From Saussurea involucrata (taxonomy: Eukaryota > Streptophyta > Magnoliopsida > Asterales > Asteraceae), in assembly GCA_033807775.1 (NCBI GenBank), contig CM066313.1:83949484-84013483 (forward strand): DNA of 64,000 bases, in the 5' to 3' direction. Made by a program: the position numbers and the translations under genes. Below the pieces are notes generated by a model, which searched no databases, was not told where the DNA came from, and saw nothing but the letters and a program-made list of their open reading frames with translations. Shown here piece by piece: positions 10,008 to 22,700 of the stretch (positions within the stretch are counted from its first letter, which is position 1; each line of letters opens with the position of its first letter).

Positions 10008-13000
10008 ATGAGTCTTCTGTTGTCGTTATGTACCAGAATGTCTGCGAGAACCCTGAGAAATAGGTCAATTCCGTTAGTGGAAGAAGCTCAATCAAAGAGT
10101 ACTACGCTTCGTGAGGAAGCAGTAAGAGTTGAGGAAATTGCTGAAGACGAACCAGTGAACCAGCCAAGGGCGGCGGCCACTCGCGGAAGAGGCAGAGGCC
10201 GCGGAAGGGGCAGAGGAACGATACCGAGAAAGGCAGTGACTGAAGTGGGAGCAGCAAACACCAAAGGAAAGGGTAAGAAGAAGAAAGCGCCAGTTAAGCG
10301 CAAGGCAAGGAGCGTTGAGGAACCAGAAATTCAGGTGATCTCCGAACAGGAAAGTTCTGCACCAGCTTTCGTGACAGAGGATAAGTTTACGGCAGAAATG
10401 GATAAGTTGCAAAAGACTCTTCAAGCAGTGTTGGAAAACCAGAACAAGACCACGTCTGGGGAAAGAACCAAGGACAGTACTGAGAAAAGGACTGAGGAAG
10501 GTAGTGAACCGCGAACTGAGATAGGTAACAACTCGATGACAACGCTGATTGCTGATGAGCCGAAGTCAGTAAAGGGGTGTACATTCAAGACTTTCACGTC
10601 GTGCAAACCTCCTACTTACAACGGAGAACGTGATCCCGTTTTGGCGGTGAATTGGGTTCGCGAGATGGAGCTAGCGTTCGATACTAGTAAGTGTGCCGAG
10701 GAGGATAAAGTACTGTTTGCCAGGTCGATGTTGAAGTCTGAAGCAATCTTTTGGTGGGATGTTGAAACTGGAGGAAAGGGGTCAGAGGTAGCTAGAAGCA
10801 TGTCGTGGGGGACGTTTGTTAAAAGATTCAAAGCGCAGTTTTGCCCCTTAGCATCAATTAAGAAATTGGAGGAAGAGTTTATGAGTTTGGAGCAAGGGTC
10901 AATGACTGTTCAAGAATACACGTCGAAGTTCATTGAAAAGGCCAGGTTTGCTGAATTGTACGTTCCTACTGAAGAGAGACGGGCCGAGAGGTATATTTTT
11001 GGACTAAAGAGCAGTATAAGAGAGTTGGTACAGGCAAAGGACCCAGTTACGTTTCAGGCAGCAGTTGATAAAGCAGAACTTACCGAAAAGGATAAGAACA
11101 GGCAGATGAACGAAAGAGTGGGGGATAAGCGTAAATGGGATGGGCCGAGTCGAGACAGTAAGAAGCTGAACACGACCAGACCCGACCTGCGAGTAGGATT
11201 CAAGTCAGCAGAAAAGCCTTGTGGTAAGTGTAACCGGATGCACAAAGGAGAATGTTTGGCTGATAAAAGTGGATGCTACAAGTGTGGGAAAGCGGGGCAC
11301 CTGTCTCGGGATTGTCGTGGTCCGAAGACTTGTTATCAGTGTGGGTCGTTGGGCCATGTCAAATGGGAATGCCCGCAACTTAAGAAGGGTTACACTGGGG
11401 GTGAAGGTGGCAGTGGTGGTAGTAGAGATAATGAGAAGAAGGTGGAGCCGGCTCGCGCCAGAGCGAGGGCTTTTCACATGTCGGCTGAAGAGGCGGAGAA
11501 CACTCCTGATGTGGTGACAGGTACCTTTCCTATAGACTCGATATTTGCTAAAGTGTTGTTTGATTCGGGGGCAAATCGTTCGTTTGTGTCGCCCATTTTT
11601 GCTCAAAAATTGCAAGTGAAACCCAAGAGGTTGAACTTTGGGTTTGAGGTAGAAATAGCGGGTGATTGTCGAGTCTGGGTAAAGGAGATCTATGAGGGTT
11701 GCAGCATAGAGGTGGATGGTCACTTTTTCCCATTAAAACTGTACCCTATGGGGATGGGGGAGTTTGATATAGTCCTAGGGATGGACTGGTTAGCGGATAA
11801 TGATGCTAGTATTGTGTGCAATAAGAAGCTGATCCGTATTCCTTTAACTGATAAGAAAGAAGTAGTAATTTACGGAGATCAACGGAATAGGAAGTCGTGT
11901 TTGATTTCGATGATCAAAGCTAGGCGGTGTTTGGGAAAGGGTTGTGCGGGGTATCTAGCTTATGTGTTAGATGCTAAGAAGGAAAAGAAGAGTGTGGAGG
12001 ATGTGCCAGTAGTGAGTGAGTATCCGGAAGTGTTTCCTGATGATTTGACGAGTCTGCCTCCAGGTCGTCAAGTGGAGTTTAAAATTGAACTGCTACCTGG
12101 GGCGGCACCGATTGCCCATGCGCCCTATCGGTTAGCACCAGCGGAGATGAAAGAAATAATGACTCAGTTGCAGGAATTGCTCGACAAAGGTTTCATTCGT
12201 CCGAGCTCATCGCCTTGGGGAGCACCGGTACTTTTCGTCAAGAAGAAGGATGGATCGATGCGAATGTGCATAGATTACCGCGAGCTCAATAAAGTAACTG
12301 TGAAGAACAAGTACCCGCTTCCGAGGATCTATGACCTCTTCGATCAACTACAAGGTGCGAGCTACTTTTTGAAGATAGATCTGAGATCAGGTTATCATCA
12401 ATTGAAGGTGAGAGAAGAAGATGTGCCGAAGACAGCTTTCCGTACGAGATATGGACACTATGAATTCTTAGTCATGCCCTTCGGGTTGACTAACGCGCCC
12501 GCGGTGTTCATGGATCTGATGAACCGGGTGTGCAGCTCTCTGTTGGATAAATGTGTGATCGTGTTCATCGACGATGTCTTAATCTATTCTCGTACACGAG
12601 AGGATCACGAGAGGCACCTTCGAGCAGCATTAGAATTACTTAAGCGCGAGAAGTTGTATGCGAAGTTTTCGAAATGTGAGTTTTGGTTAAGAGAAGTCCA
12701 GTTTTTGGGTCATGTGGTGTCGGCGTACGGTATCAAGGTAGATCTTGCTAAAATTGAAGCCATCAAGGATTGGGAGGCGCCCAAAAATCCTTCGGAGGTG
12801 AGAAGTTTTCTCGGTTTTGCCGGATACTACCGGAAGTTTATTCAAGACTTCTCTCGAATAGCTTCGCCACTGACCTCTTTGACAAGGAAGAACGTCAAAT
12901 TCGTATGGGTGAAGGAACAGAAATCTGCGTTTGAGAAGTTGAAGGAAAGTCTGTGCAGTGCTCCGATTTTGTCGCTTCTAAGCTTGGACTGGGATGCTTG

Positions 13001-14812
13001 CTGATGTAGAGCGGGAAGGTTATTGCCTATGCTTCCCGACAGTTGAAAGATCACGAAAAGAACTACCCCACTCATGACCTGGAGTTAGCGGCGGTTGTGT
13101 TCGCGTTAAAGGTCTGGCGACATTACCTATATGGTGTAAAGTGTCAGATTTACACCGATCATAAGAGCCTGAAGCATTTGTTTGATCAAAAAGAGCTGAA
13201 TATGAGGCAGAGAAGATGGATGGAACTGTTGAATGATTATGATTGCGAGATCCTTTACCACCCGGGTAAGGCAAATGTAGTGGCCGACGCGTTGAGTCGG
13301 AAAGAGCGAGGAGAACAGACCAAAGTGGTGGCTTTTAGAATTGAGGCAACCTCAGATATTCTTGAAGAAATTAAGAAGTTTCAGGGGGAGGCATTGCTAG
13401 AAGAGAACGTAAAGAGCGAAAGAGTCGTCGGGGTAACATCGATGTTTGAAGTCAACAGTGGTGGTTTGAAGTGTATAAACGGTCGAGTATGGGTGCCTAA
13501 GTTGGGAAATCTAAGGGTAAGTATTCTCGAAGAAGTGCATAAGTCGAGGTTGTCCATACACCCGGGAACAAACAAGATGTACAGGGATTTGAGGCAATTC
13601 TACTGGTGGCCAGGGATGAAGAAGGATATCGCTCATCTAGTGGAGCGATGTGTGACCTGTTTGAAAGTTAAAGCAGAGCACCAGCGACCTTATGGCGAGC
13701 TTCAGTCCACGGTGATACCAGTATGGAAGTGGGATAACATTACAATGGATTTTGTTACGAAATTGCCAAGAACCCCTAAGGGCAACGATACAATTTGGGT
13801 GATAGTGGATATTCTCACTAAGTCGGCGCATTTCTTACCTATGAGGGAATCAGATTCGTTGGAGAAGTTGGCGCGTCTGTACATCAACGAGATTGTGTCT
13901 CGACATGGAGTGCCGAAATCCATCGTATCTGACCGTGACAGTCGGTTCACGTCAAAGTTTTGGAGGAGTCTCCAACGTGAATTGGGATCCCAGGTGAAGC
14001 TAAGCACAACATATCATCCACAAATGGATGGTCAGAGTGAAAGGACCATCCAGACGCTTGAAGACATGCTCCGAGCATGTGTGACAGATTTCAAAGGATC
14101 GTGGGAGATACACCTACCTTTGATAGAGTTTTCTTATAATAACAGTTATCACGCGAGCATCCAGGCGGCGCCATTCGAAGCATTGTACGGACGGAAATGT
14201 CGTACGCCGTTATGTTGGAACGAAGTGGGAGAAAGGCAACTGACAGGTCCAGAAATAGTCCAGCTGACGTCAGACAAGATAGAGTTGATCCGAGAGAGAA
14301 TGAAGATCGCGCAGGATCGACAGAAAAAGTATGCTGATCGACGGAGGAAACCAATTGAATTCCAAGTGGGAGACAAAGTGATGCTTAAAGTGTCACCCTG
14401 GAAAGGTGTAATTCGTTTTGAGAAGAAAGGGAAATTGAGGCCGAGATATGTCGGGCCTTTTGCCATCATCGAAAGAGTTGGCCCCGTGGCTTACAAGTTA
14501 GAATTGCCAGAAGAACTAGGAAGGATTCACCCAACCTTTCACGTATCAAACCTGAAGAAATGCTTGGCCGAAGCTGATGTGGCCATTCTGTTGGAAGATG
14601 TTAGCATTGATGAGAAACTGACATTCGAGGAAGAGCCAATCGAGATCGTAGACAGTAAAGTACGAAAGACGAGGAACAAGGAAGTTCGCTTGGCGAAAGT
14701 CCAGTGGAAGTATCACAAAGGACGAGAAGCAACGTGGGAATTGGAATCTGATATGAGGTCCAAGTACCCTCACCTTTTTGAAAACGGAATTCCGAGGACA
14801 GAATTCTTTTGA
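10008..14812 (+). pseudogene. Ty3 gag-pol, broken in RNase H
   Basis: The first frame (10008-13004, with a likelier start at the second ATG, 10038-10045 region, MSARTLRN) encodes a basic N-terminus, the gag domain, two zinc knuckles (CYKCGKAGHLSRDC at residue 423 and CYQCGSLGHVKWEC at 442), an aspartic protease (DSGA at 519) and reverse transcriptase (FIDD at 853). It breaks at about 12970. Comparison with element 2 shows about 40 nt missing, including the first RNase H catalytic Asp (YSDAS), and a TAG at 13006-13008 where Gln is expected. The second frame resumes with the rest of RNase H (TDHKSL), the integrase HHCC zinc finger, the DDE core (DFVTKLP, SDRDSRF, GQSERT) and the C-terminal chromodomain. 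It is therefore one polyprotein pseudogene. Two integrase positions usually conserved are changed (VDIL for VDRL; HPQMDG for HPQTDG). Confidence 0.93.
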
Positions 14813-14824
14813 GGGGGGGAATGT
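14812..14824 (+). other. Polypurine tract of Ty3 element 1
   Basis: GAGGGGGGGAATG immediately precedes the 3' LTR start and overlaps the gag-pol stop codon. It primes plus-strand DNA synthesis in LTR elements. Confidence 0.85.
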
Positions 14825-16298
14825 TGTAACAACCCGGACCAAAATAGAAGAATTGTAAGCCTTTTTGTTTGGTGCTAATGTTAATGGAAGTTGAGGGGTC
14901 AATTAGTAAATTTGGGAAGAAGTATAAAAGGGCCCAAAACCCTAGGAGAATGTTTCCTATTGCTGATTTGTGTGTGTGGTCGGCTGGAAGAACAAAAGAG
15001 AGAAAGAAGAAAAGAGGAGAAAAGAGGAAGAAAGAAAGGAAGATAAGGAAAGAGAGAAGAAGGAGATTTCGTTTTTGGAAAGAAGAGAAGGTATTCTTTA
15101 GTAATCAATCCACCAGGTAAACCTTCCTTAACCTCTCGAATCTGTGGTTTGATTATAGAATGTTTATCCTTTTTGAGTTTTGGTTAAAAAGTAGAGTTTG
15201 AAGGTGGGAGGGACAAATCGAGCCTCATAATGTGTTATTGTTGCTATGAACTCGTTAATTGCTAAGTTTATAGTTGTTGTTGCTATTGCTAATCTTTAAT
15301 TCGAGAGAATCGAGTTTAGCCTATGGATTTCAGCCAAAAAATGGACCAGGTCGACGTCCGAACACCTTCTCGGGCGTCCGGATTCGTTTATGGTTAGGAG
15401 GTCTCCGGAAGAGTGGACTGTCCGGATAGGAAGTTGTCCGGGTAGGTGGTTGTCCGGATAGTGTGTTTATCCGGGAGTTGTGGCTGTCCGGAAAATAGTG
15501 TTTGTCCGGAAAACAGCGTTCGTCCGAAAACTAGTGTTTGTCCGGATAAGGTGTTAATCAGCTCTTATTTTGTCCTTTATTCAGGGAGTCGATTTGGAAG
15601 TTTGGGAACTGTTTAGAAACAAGAAGTAAGAGCATCAGGTGAGTTTTCTAAACTAAAATGCGTGGCTTTAAAGCGTTTTCAAAATATGTTTGAATGATGA
15701 GAATTTGCCATGCTCTGTTTTTATGCTTTACCTGCATGAAAGATGTTTACAGTTTTATGAGAATGTATGCATACATTGGTCAGACGTAAATGGCTAAGAC
15801 GGGAGAGTAGACCCGCCAGCACTCATGCGAGAGAGTAGACCCTTTATGCCAGGGAGGTGTGACCCCACAAGGCAACATGAGACTGACTCGTTGTTACCTT
15901 AGGGTGACTTCAGGGTGCCATTTACGAGAGGCGGACTTTGTTCCGTGGATGTTTTATATGGTCAGATTTTTATATAATTATGCTGAAAAGATAACATGTT
16001 TTATATGCTTTGATAACTGTTAGGAGGGACTCACTAGGCCTCATGGTCTAACCCTCGCATTTTCAAAATAAAACCTTTTCAGGTAAGCATGTGATTAAGG
16101 GCTCGAGCAAGTGAGCAAAGACTTAGCAAGGAAGGTTGACGACTTAGTGACACTATTATCTATTTAGTTACTTCTCAGTTGTGTAGGTTGTTTTCGCCAA
16201 CCAAATTTTGAGTATTGTAAGGAAATTTTGAGACGCGATTTTGGGATATTCCATATTTAAATGAAATGCTTGTTTAAATTATAGTTTGGGTCTTTATA
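14825..16298 (+). repeat. 3' LTR of Ty3 element 1
   Basis: Same length and features as the 5' LTR: a TATA box near 14923, TGTCCGGA repeats at about 15400-15550 and the TTTATA terminus. It differs from the 5' copy at about 21 positions and is followed by the TGAAT target duplication. Confidence 0.92.
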
Positions 16299-17816
16299 TG
16301 AATGATGCTTATGACGATGATAAATGTAATAAAGGTCACAAGTTTCTTTTCATTAGATTTTTTATTGCGAAGCTTCTTTTATTTATTGTTCTTCATTAAA
16401 ATTTTGTTGTGAAGGTTTACATAAGATTCACAAATAGTTAAGATCAACTTGGTAGCTTATTTGGTAGCTTGATATAGGAGAACATTCACTTGAAACGGTT
16501 TAATTGTTGGAGTAACATTGCATAAATAGTTGTGAATTATTTACATTTGTTTGGCAATATATCTATCATCCAAGTTCAAGAGTGTTACGAGATAGAATCG
16601 TATTAAGATTGGACTTGGGTATATATCAAATGTTGGCCCATAGTTGTAGTTACTATTATTCGAACGGTTGATAGATGTTGATAAAGTGTCATTTATTGCA
16701 TTTGCGTTTATCTGTATGCTTGACCTATCACAATGCTCCGAAAGAATGCCTTGTGGTTTGAACTTCAACAACTGCTTTGATTTATTTACTTGTGATCCTT
16801 GAGGCATATTTTTGTGCGCGCTCCTTATGTCATTTTCTAAAAGTAATGGTTGATATATGAGTTTTTAGGTGCTTGGAATATGTTCTACATTTAATTGTCC
16901 ATGTGGCTAATTGAGTGAACCTTCACAACAGTAGATTATATGAAATGGATCCTTATATGAAGTGATAAATATCTTATACAAATCTATGAAATTTGTAACT
17001 AATGGTTTTTTGTATTTAGATAAAGTTTCAATGGAAGAGACGGACAACAATGATGTCAATTCACCAAATCGAGAAAGGACCTTGACACCTGGATGTAGTA
17101 GATGTGTTTAAGCCTATTGTTGGAACAAGGTTTGGTAATTTGAAAGATGCATTTGAGACTTACAAAAAGTATTTTCAACAACATATTTTGAGGTTAAAAG
17201 ATCGATATCATATGATGAAAATGGTGGTTAAAAGGTCTCAAAGTACTTCATTTAGTTCTACTTGTCAAAATAGAATGCACATATGTTCGATTTGGGATGG
17301 TTTTATCAGGTTATGTAGGGCTTGAGTATTCAACGTTGATTTGTATCTGATTCAGTTATTGTAAAATCATTGATCTTCATAGAGAAGAATGTTCCAAACA
17401 AGTCCAAGTGACTGCCCTAAAACCTTGAGCATGTTAAGACTTGAGATCATCAAGTGTCTTGCATTGAGAGACAACCATTATTATTCTTAGAAACGGTGGA
17501 AGAGTTTATAAAATATTTTAACTATCTTTTTCAGTCCAGTAATGGATATTTTTGATATATTTATGCGATTAAAATGTTACAATCTTACTTTTGTTTGTCA
17601 ACACAACCTTCACAAAGTTTTATGTGAATGTTATTCAATTTATTTGAAGGTAAAAAGTAATCTAAAATCATTGGCTCGTAAAATTTATTTAAAAGGCAAG
17701 ATGCTCCCAAACATAGAAACTATAAACCGAAGATTCACACTATTTTTTGTTGGGAATACTCATTAACTAGATGTGAAGATAAAGAAAAATTACAAGCAAT
17801 TAAGTTGGTGACAAAC
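16299..17816 (+). pseudogene. Decayed FAR1-like coding remnant
   Basis: Host sequence between the two Ty3 elements. After a TTTAG acceptor near 17020, an ATG at 17031 reads MEETDNND, and a frameshifted frame at 17100-17325 reads PIVGTRFGNLKDAFETYKKY. The latter resembles the start of FAR1/FHY3-type DNA-binding domains, which descend from Mutator transposases. Several stops and frame changes follow. A further open stretch (17542-17766) has no recognised domain. Ty3 element 2 interrupts it at 17816. The assignment rests on a short resemblance and is tentative. Confidence 0.4.
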
Positions 17817-19500
17817 TGTAAGAACCAGGTATTTTTTTTATTATCTAATTTAATTTGAGAAATTTTATAAGTCTTTATTAAAAGTGTTTTATGGAATTAG
17901 AAGTTAAGGGGTAAGTTTTAATTTTTATTTGGAAGTTTGGGGTTAAATCTTGCCAAATAGAATAAGTTGGAGGTTTGTTTGGTACTTTTGCCAAACCTCT
18001 TATCCACCACCGCCACACTCTCCTTGAGATACAAGGAGGTGTCACTCTTAGACTTGATTAGGAAAATACAAAGTGTGTATGTGTGTGAGGTATTCGGTTT
18101 AGAGAGAGAGTAAGAAATCGAGAGATATCAAAGGAAAGAAGGAAAAGAAAGGATTCAAGAAGTTGCTGCAGTAATTTAAAGTGTTAAACTGAAGTAATCC
18201 AGGTATCAAATCCATCCTTGTGTATGTTTTAATTCTTAAAAGTGTTCTTGAGTTTGCAAGATGAGTTTTAGGTGGGTTTTGATTAAAAATGGATGTTTTG
18301 AGGAATCTGAATTTATGGTTAGGTTATGTTATTAGTCTTAAACATATCTGCAAGTTATCAGTAACATACATAGTATAAAACTGCAAAAATCTGGGTTTTA
18401 GGATGAACAGTGGACTGAGACATTCATCGAAGTCGCAATGGACGACTGCGACATTCATCGAAGTCGCAATGGACGACTGCGACATTCATCGAAGTCGCAA
18501 TGGTTGGTTGCGACTTGGTTATGAAGTCGCAATGGTCGTTTACGACTTGGCTTGGAATCGCAGTGGTTGATTACGACTTGGGTTTGGAATCGCAGTAGTT
18601 GATTGCGACTTAGGGGTGAAGTCGCAATAGTGGGTTGCGACTTCGGGGTGAAGTCGCAGTAGGAGGTTGCGACTTGGTACTGTTCATTTCGATCTTAATT
18701 TACTTTTTGAGGGGTTGCGACTTGAGTTGAGGATTTCGTAAGTTTAGTTTTAAAATAGATATTTGGTATTTTGTGTGATTTCAGATTCTGTGAAGGGTGG
18801 TCATACGTGATTTATCTTGGAAAAGCTTTTGTGATAAACATACCAGGTGAGTTTTACTTTAAAAAGTATTTTCTGGAATGCTTTATGTGAATAACGAAAG
18901 TATGATAAAGTGTATGAATATGTCATACGTGGGTGATTGTAATATATTGAGATATTATAATTACGTGAGTATTATATGAAAATATAATACGTGGCCGGGC
19001 TTTGGACCGGTGTGATAAATTGGCTCGCAACCAATTGATATTGGCCATTGGTGGAGGGATAAGGTGGAATGAGACAGGTATGATACATAAATGTTAGCTG
19101 GTATTAACTTACGTGTGATGTATGTGTATTTATATAAAGAGTGTTTTATATAAATGAATTTTTAATGAATTACAAATGTCAGGGATTTACTCACTAGACC
19201 CTTAGGTCTAACCCTCATTTTCTGTTTCAAAAATTTTGTATTCCAGGTGGTGGCTCCAGTAAGAACAAGTAGATTGAGTACTTGTTGGCTAGCTTTTGAG
19301 AAGATAATCATCATGTTATTATGGATGCTTTTGTACTTATAATTTTATTGTTATTGCTATGTAACTTAAAGTGGATCAAGTTTGTACTGAATTTTTATAT
19401 TAGTCAGACTTTGGGGACCGAATGTGAACTATGAAGTAAATGGTTGTAAAGCTTTTATGGATTATATGTTATATGTATATTTTGTTATCGGGTTGTTACA
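17817..19500 (+). repeat. 5' LTR of Ty3 element 2, with hairpin array
   Basis: Canonical TG...CA termini. Between 18418 and 18680 there is a tandem array of units containing GAAGTCGCAATGG...TTGCGACTT. Each unit can fold on itself because AAGTCGCA is complementary to TGCGACTT. A CTCACTAGACC motif lies at 19190. Confidence 0.93.
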
Positions 19501-19502
19501 GA

Positions 19503-19516
19503 TGGTATCAGAGCCC
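19503..19516 (+). other. Primer-binding site of Ty3 element 2
   Basis: TGGTATCAGAGCCC, two bases after the LTR, matches the initiator methionine tRNA 3' end. Confidence 0.9.
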
Positions 19517-19761
19517 TAGTTTAAGGGATTTAGGTATTAGTATATGTACCTAGACTTAAACTGCATGTGAAGTAGGATGTCCCTAATATTTTAGAACCTG
19601 GGGATGCTAAGTATAAAAGGTAGAAGGAACATCATGTAAGGTAATTTCAAATTACACCAGGCCAGTGTAATTACGATCTTACAGGTACATGTTTGAACTG
19701 GAATACCTTGTTATATGGGGTACGTGCTTATGTGTATATTAACTTTGTTTGAATCTACAGA

Positions 19762-22700
19762 ATGGCAAGTGGCACTAGACAAAGGAATCAAAGAGGAGGA
19801 AGGAATTCGGGTGGAGAGAATCAACCAATAGGAACAGGGGGAAGAGGAGGAGATCGTGGTAGAGGCAGAATCGGAAGGGGAACTGGGGGCCGAACTGGAG
19901 GTAGAACACAACAGCATGGTACAGAGTTTGTTACACGGGATGATTTGACTGCTGAAATGGGGAGATTACAGGATAGCATACAAGCTATGTTCGAACATAA
20001 TCGTCATAATGAAACTGAAAGACCAAGTCCGGAACACGAAGTTGAAATACCACTTACCTCTACGGTCTTACCGATGATGAAAAGGTGTGACTACAAAATG
20101 TTTCTTAGTTGCAAGCCCCCTACATATTCAGGAGATCGGGATCCGGTAAAAGCTATGAGATGGCTGAAAGAAATCGAGGCTATTTTCAAAACGTGTAAAT
20201 GTGCTGAAGAAGATAAAGTACTTTATGGAGCTGCGATGCTGAAAGGTGATGCTTTGTATTGGTGGGAGGCTCATATAGAATCGAGAGGAGCGGATATATA
20301 TACTACTTTTTCATGGGAGGAATTCGTGTTAGCTTTCACAACACACTTCTGTCCACAAGCTGCTGTCAGACATTGGAAGAAGAATTTATGAATCTACAGC
20401 AAGGGAATTTGTCAGGCAGAGATTATACTGCTCGATTTTTAGAAAAATCTCGTTTTGCAGGATATTATGTTGCTACAGAAAAGATGAAAATGGAGAGATT
20501 TATCTATGGGTTGAATTCAGAAGTTCGAAGACTAGTGACTGCAACAAGGCCATATACGTTTACAGCTGCAGTGGATGCTGCAGAAAATGTCGAACGAGAC
20601 AATAAAAGGGATGCCGGTGATAAGAGCTTGGGGAAAAGGAAATGGGAAGGACCACCACAGGATCCAAAGAAGTCTAGATTCCCGAGGTTTGATAACCGTC
20701 CGTCGTTCCGACCAGCGGAAAGACCATGTCCGAGATGTAATCGCTACCATCAAGGAAATTGTCAAGTGGAATCTCGGGTTTGTTTTAAGTGTGGGGAAAT
20801 CGGTCATGTTGTTAAAGATTGTCGATCAACGCGGTTTTGCTTTTTGTGTAATTCTCCGGATCACCTCCAATCAGACTGTCCACGAGGTAGAATGCAACAA
20901 GGGGGTACATCCGGGAAACCAGCCATTACTAGACCAGTAGTCCCAAGAATAGAACCGCCAAAAACAAGGGCCCGTACATTCCAAATGACAGCTAAAGAGG
21001 CAGAGGAAACTCGAGATGTGGTCACAGGTACATTTTTCATAAACTCCACGCGTGCTAAGGTGTTATTTGATTCCGGTGCAAACCGATCTTTTGTGTCTCC
21101 CTCTTTTGCTGCTCACATGCATTTAGAGCCTAAAATGTTAAAACATGCTTTACTAGTAGACACGGCAAATGATAACCAAGTGGCAGTTAAAGAGGTTTTT
21201 GATTGTTGCATGATAAATATAGAGGGGTGTGGAGTACCGATACAACTATTCCCAATAGAATTGATCGAATTTGATGTGGTAGTAGGAATGGATTGGTTAG
21301 CTGAAAATCGGGCTAACATAGTTTGCGATAAGAAAATAATCAACGTTGTTTTACCTGATAAGAGGGTAGTAGTGATCTATGGTGATCGTAAGAATCATCA
21401 GTCCAATCTTATATCTATGATAAAAGCCCGTAAATGTGTTAGTAAGGGTTGCTCGAGTTATTTAGCCTATGTGATAGATAGTAGGCCTGAAAAGATTAAG
21501 CTGGAAGATATTTCCATTGTTAGTGAATACCCAGAAGTTTTTCCTGAAGACTTGAATAGTCTTCCTCCTGTTAGGCAAGTACGAATTTGGTATAGACCTG
21601 GTACCTGGAGCCACTCCAATTGCTCGTGCGCCGTACAGACTAGCACCTCCAGAAATGAAAGAAATGATGGCACAACTTCAAGATTTATCTGATAAGGGCT
21701 TCATCAGACCCAGCTCTTCGCCGTGGGGTGCACCAGTTTTATTTGTGAAGAAGAAAGACGGCTCGATGAGAATGTGTATCGATTACCGGGAGCTGAACAA
21801 ACGTACGATCAAGAACAAGTATCCACTTCCAAGAATTGATGATCTTTTCGATCAATTAGTTGGAGGTTGTTACTTCTCCAAGATTGATCTCAGATCTGGC
21901 TACCATCAGTTGAAGGTTAAGGAAGAGGATGTTTTAAAGACTGCTTTTCGCACAAGATACGGCCACTACGAATTTTTGGTAATGCCTTTCGGATTGACGA
22001 ACGCTCCAGCCGCTTTTATGGATCTAATGAATCGGGTATGTAAGCCTTATCTCGATAAATTTGTCATAGTATTTATCGATGATATACTTATTTATTCCCG
22101 ATCCAAAGAGGATCATGCGCAACATCTTCGTTTGATTTTGGAGTTATTGAAGAAAGAAAAGTTGTACGCTAAGTTCTCTAAATGTGAATTCTGGTTGCGG
22201 GAAGTTCAGTTTTGGGGTCATATAGTTTCAGAGAAGGGTATACAAGTTGATCCAGCGAAAGTGGAAGCAATTGAAAGATGGGAACCGCCGAAAACGGCAA
22301 CCGAAGTACGTAGCTTTCTGGGTCTAGCTGGATACTATCGGAAGTTTATAAAAGATTTTTCTCGAATTGCAACGCCATTGACTAAGCTGACTCGGAGGAA
22401 TCTGAAGTTTGAATGGAAAGCAGAACAGGATGAGGCATTCAGAATATTGAAGGAGAAACTTTGCAGCGCACCGATATTAGCATTGCCAGAAGGTTCCGAT
22501 GATTTTGTGGTCTACAGTGATGCTTCTAAATTGGGATTGGGATGCGTACTTATGCAACGTGGAAAGGTGATTGCATATGCTTCCCGTCAACTGAAGGATC
22601 ATGAAAGACAATATCCTACTCATGATATGGAGCTTGCAGCAGTTGTCTTTGCATTGAAGATTTGGAGACATTATCTTTATGGTTCTAAATGTCAAATTTT

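Larger units (their letters stand above)
8266..16298 (+). mobile_element. Full-length Ty3 chromovirus (Tekay-like), element 1
   Basis: Two LTRs of identical length (1,474 bp; 8266-9739 and 14825-16298) flank a primer-binding site, a gag-pol region with a C-terminal chromodomain, and a polypurine tract. A perfect 5-bp target duplication TGAAT sits at 8261-8265 and 16299-16303. About 21 substitutions between the LTRs (about 98.6% identity by eye) mean a recent insertion. The coding region is broken (see the gag-pol entry), so the element cannot now move on its own. The domain order protease-RT-RNaseH-integrase-chromodomain and the long LTRs place it in the Tekay/Del group. Confidence 0.95.

Noticed and set aside
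10088..14902. Numerous antisense frames under Ty3 gag-pol (and likewise under element 2 and the Mutator transposase)
   Set aside because: Shadows of the coding strand, without domains or independent context.
20371..21583. Programmed frameshifting in Ty3 element 2
   Set aside because: The changes are single-base differences relative to element 1 with opposite signs and no slippery site; simple indels explain them.
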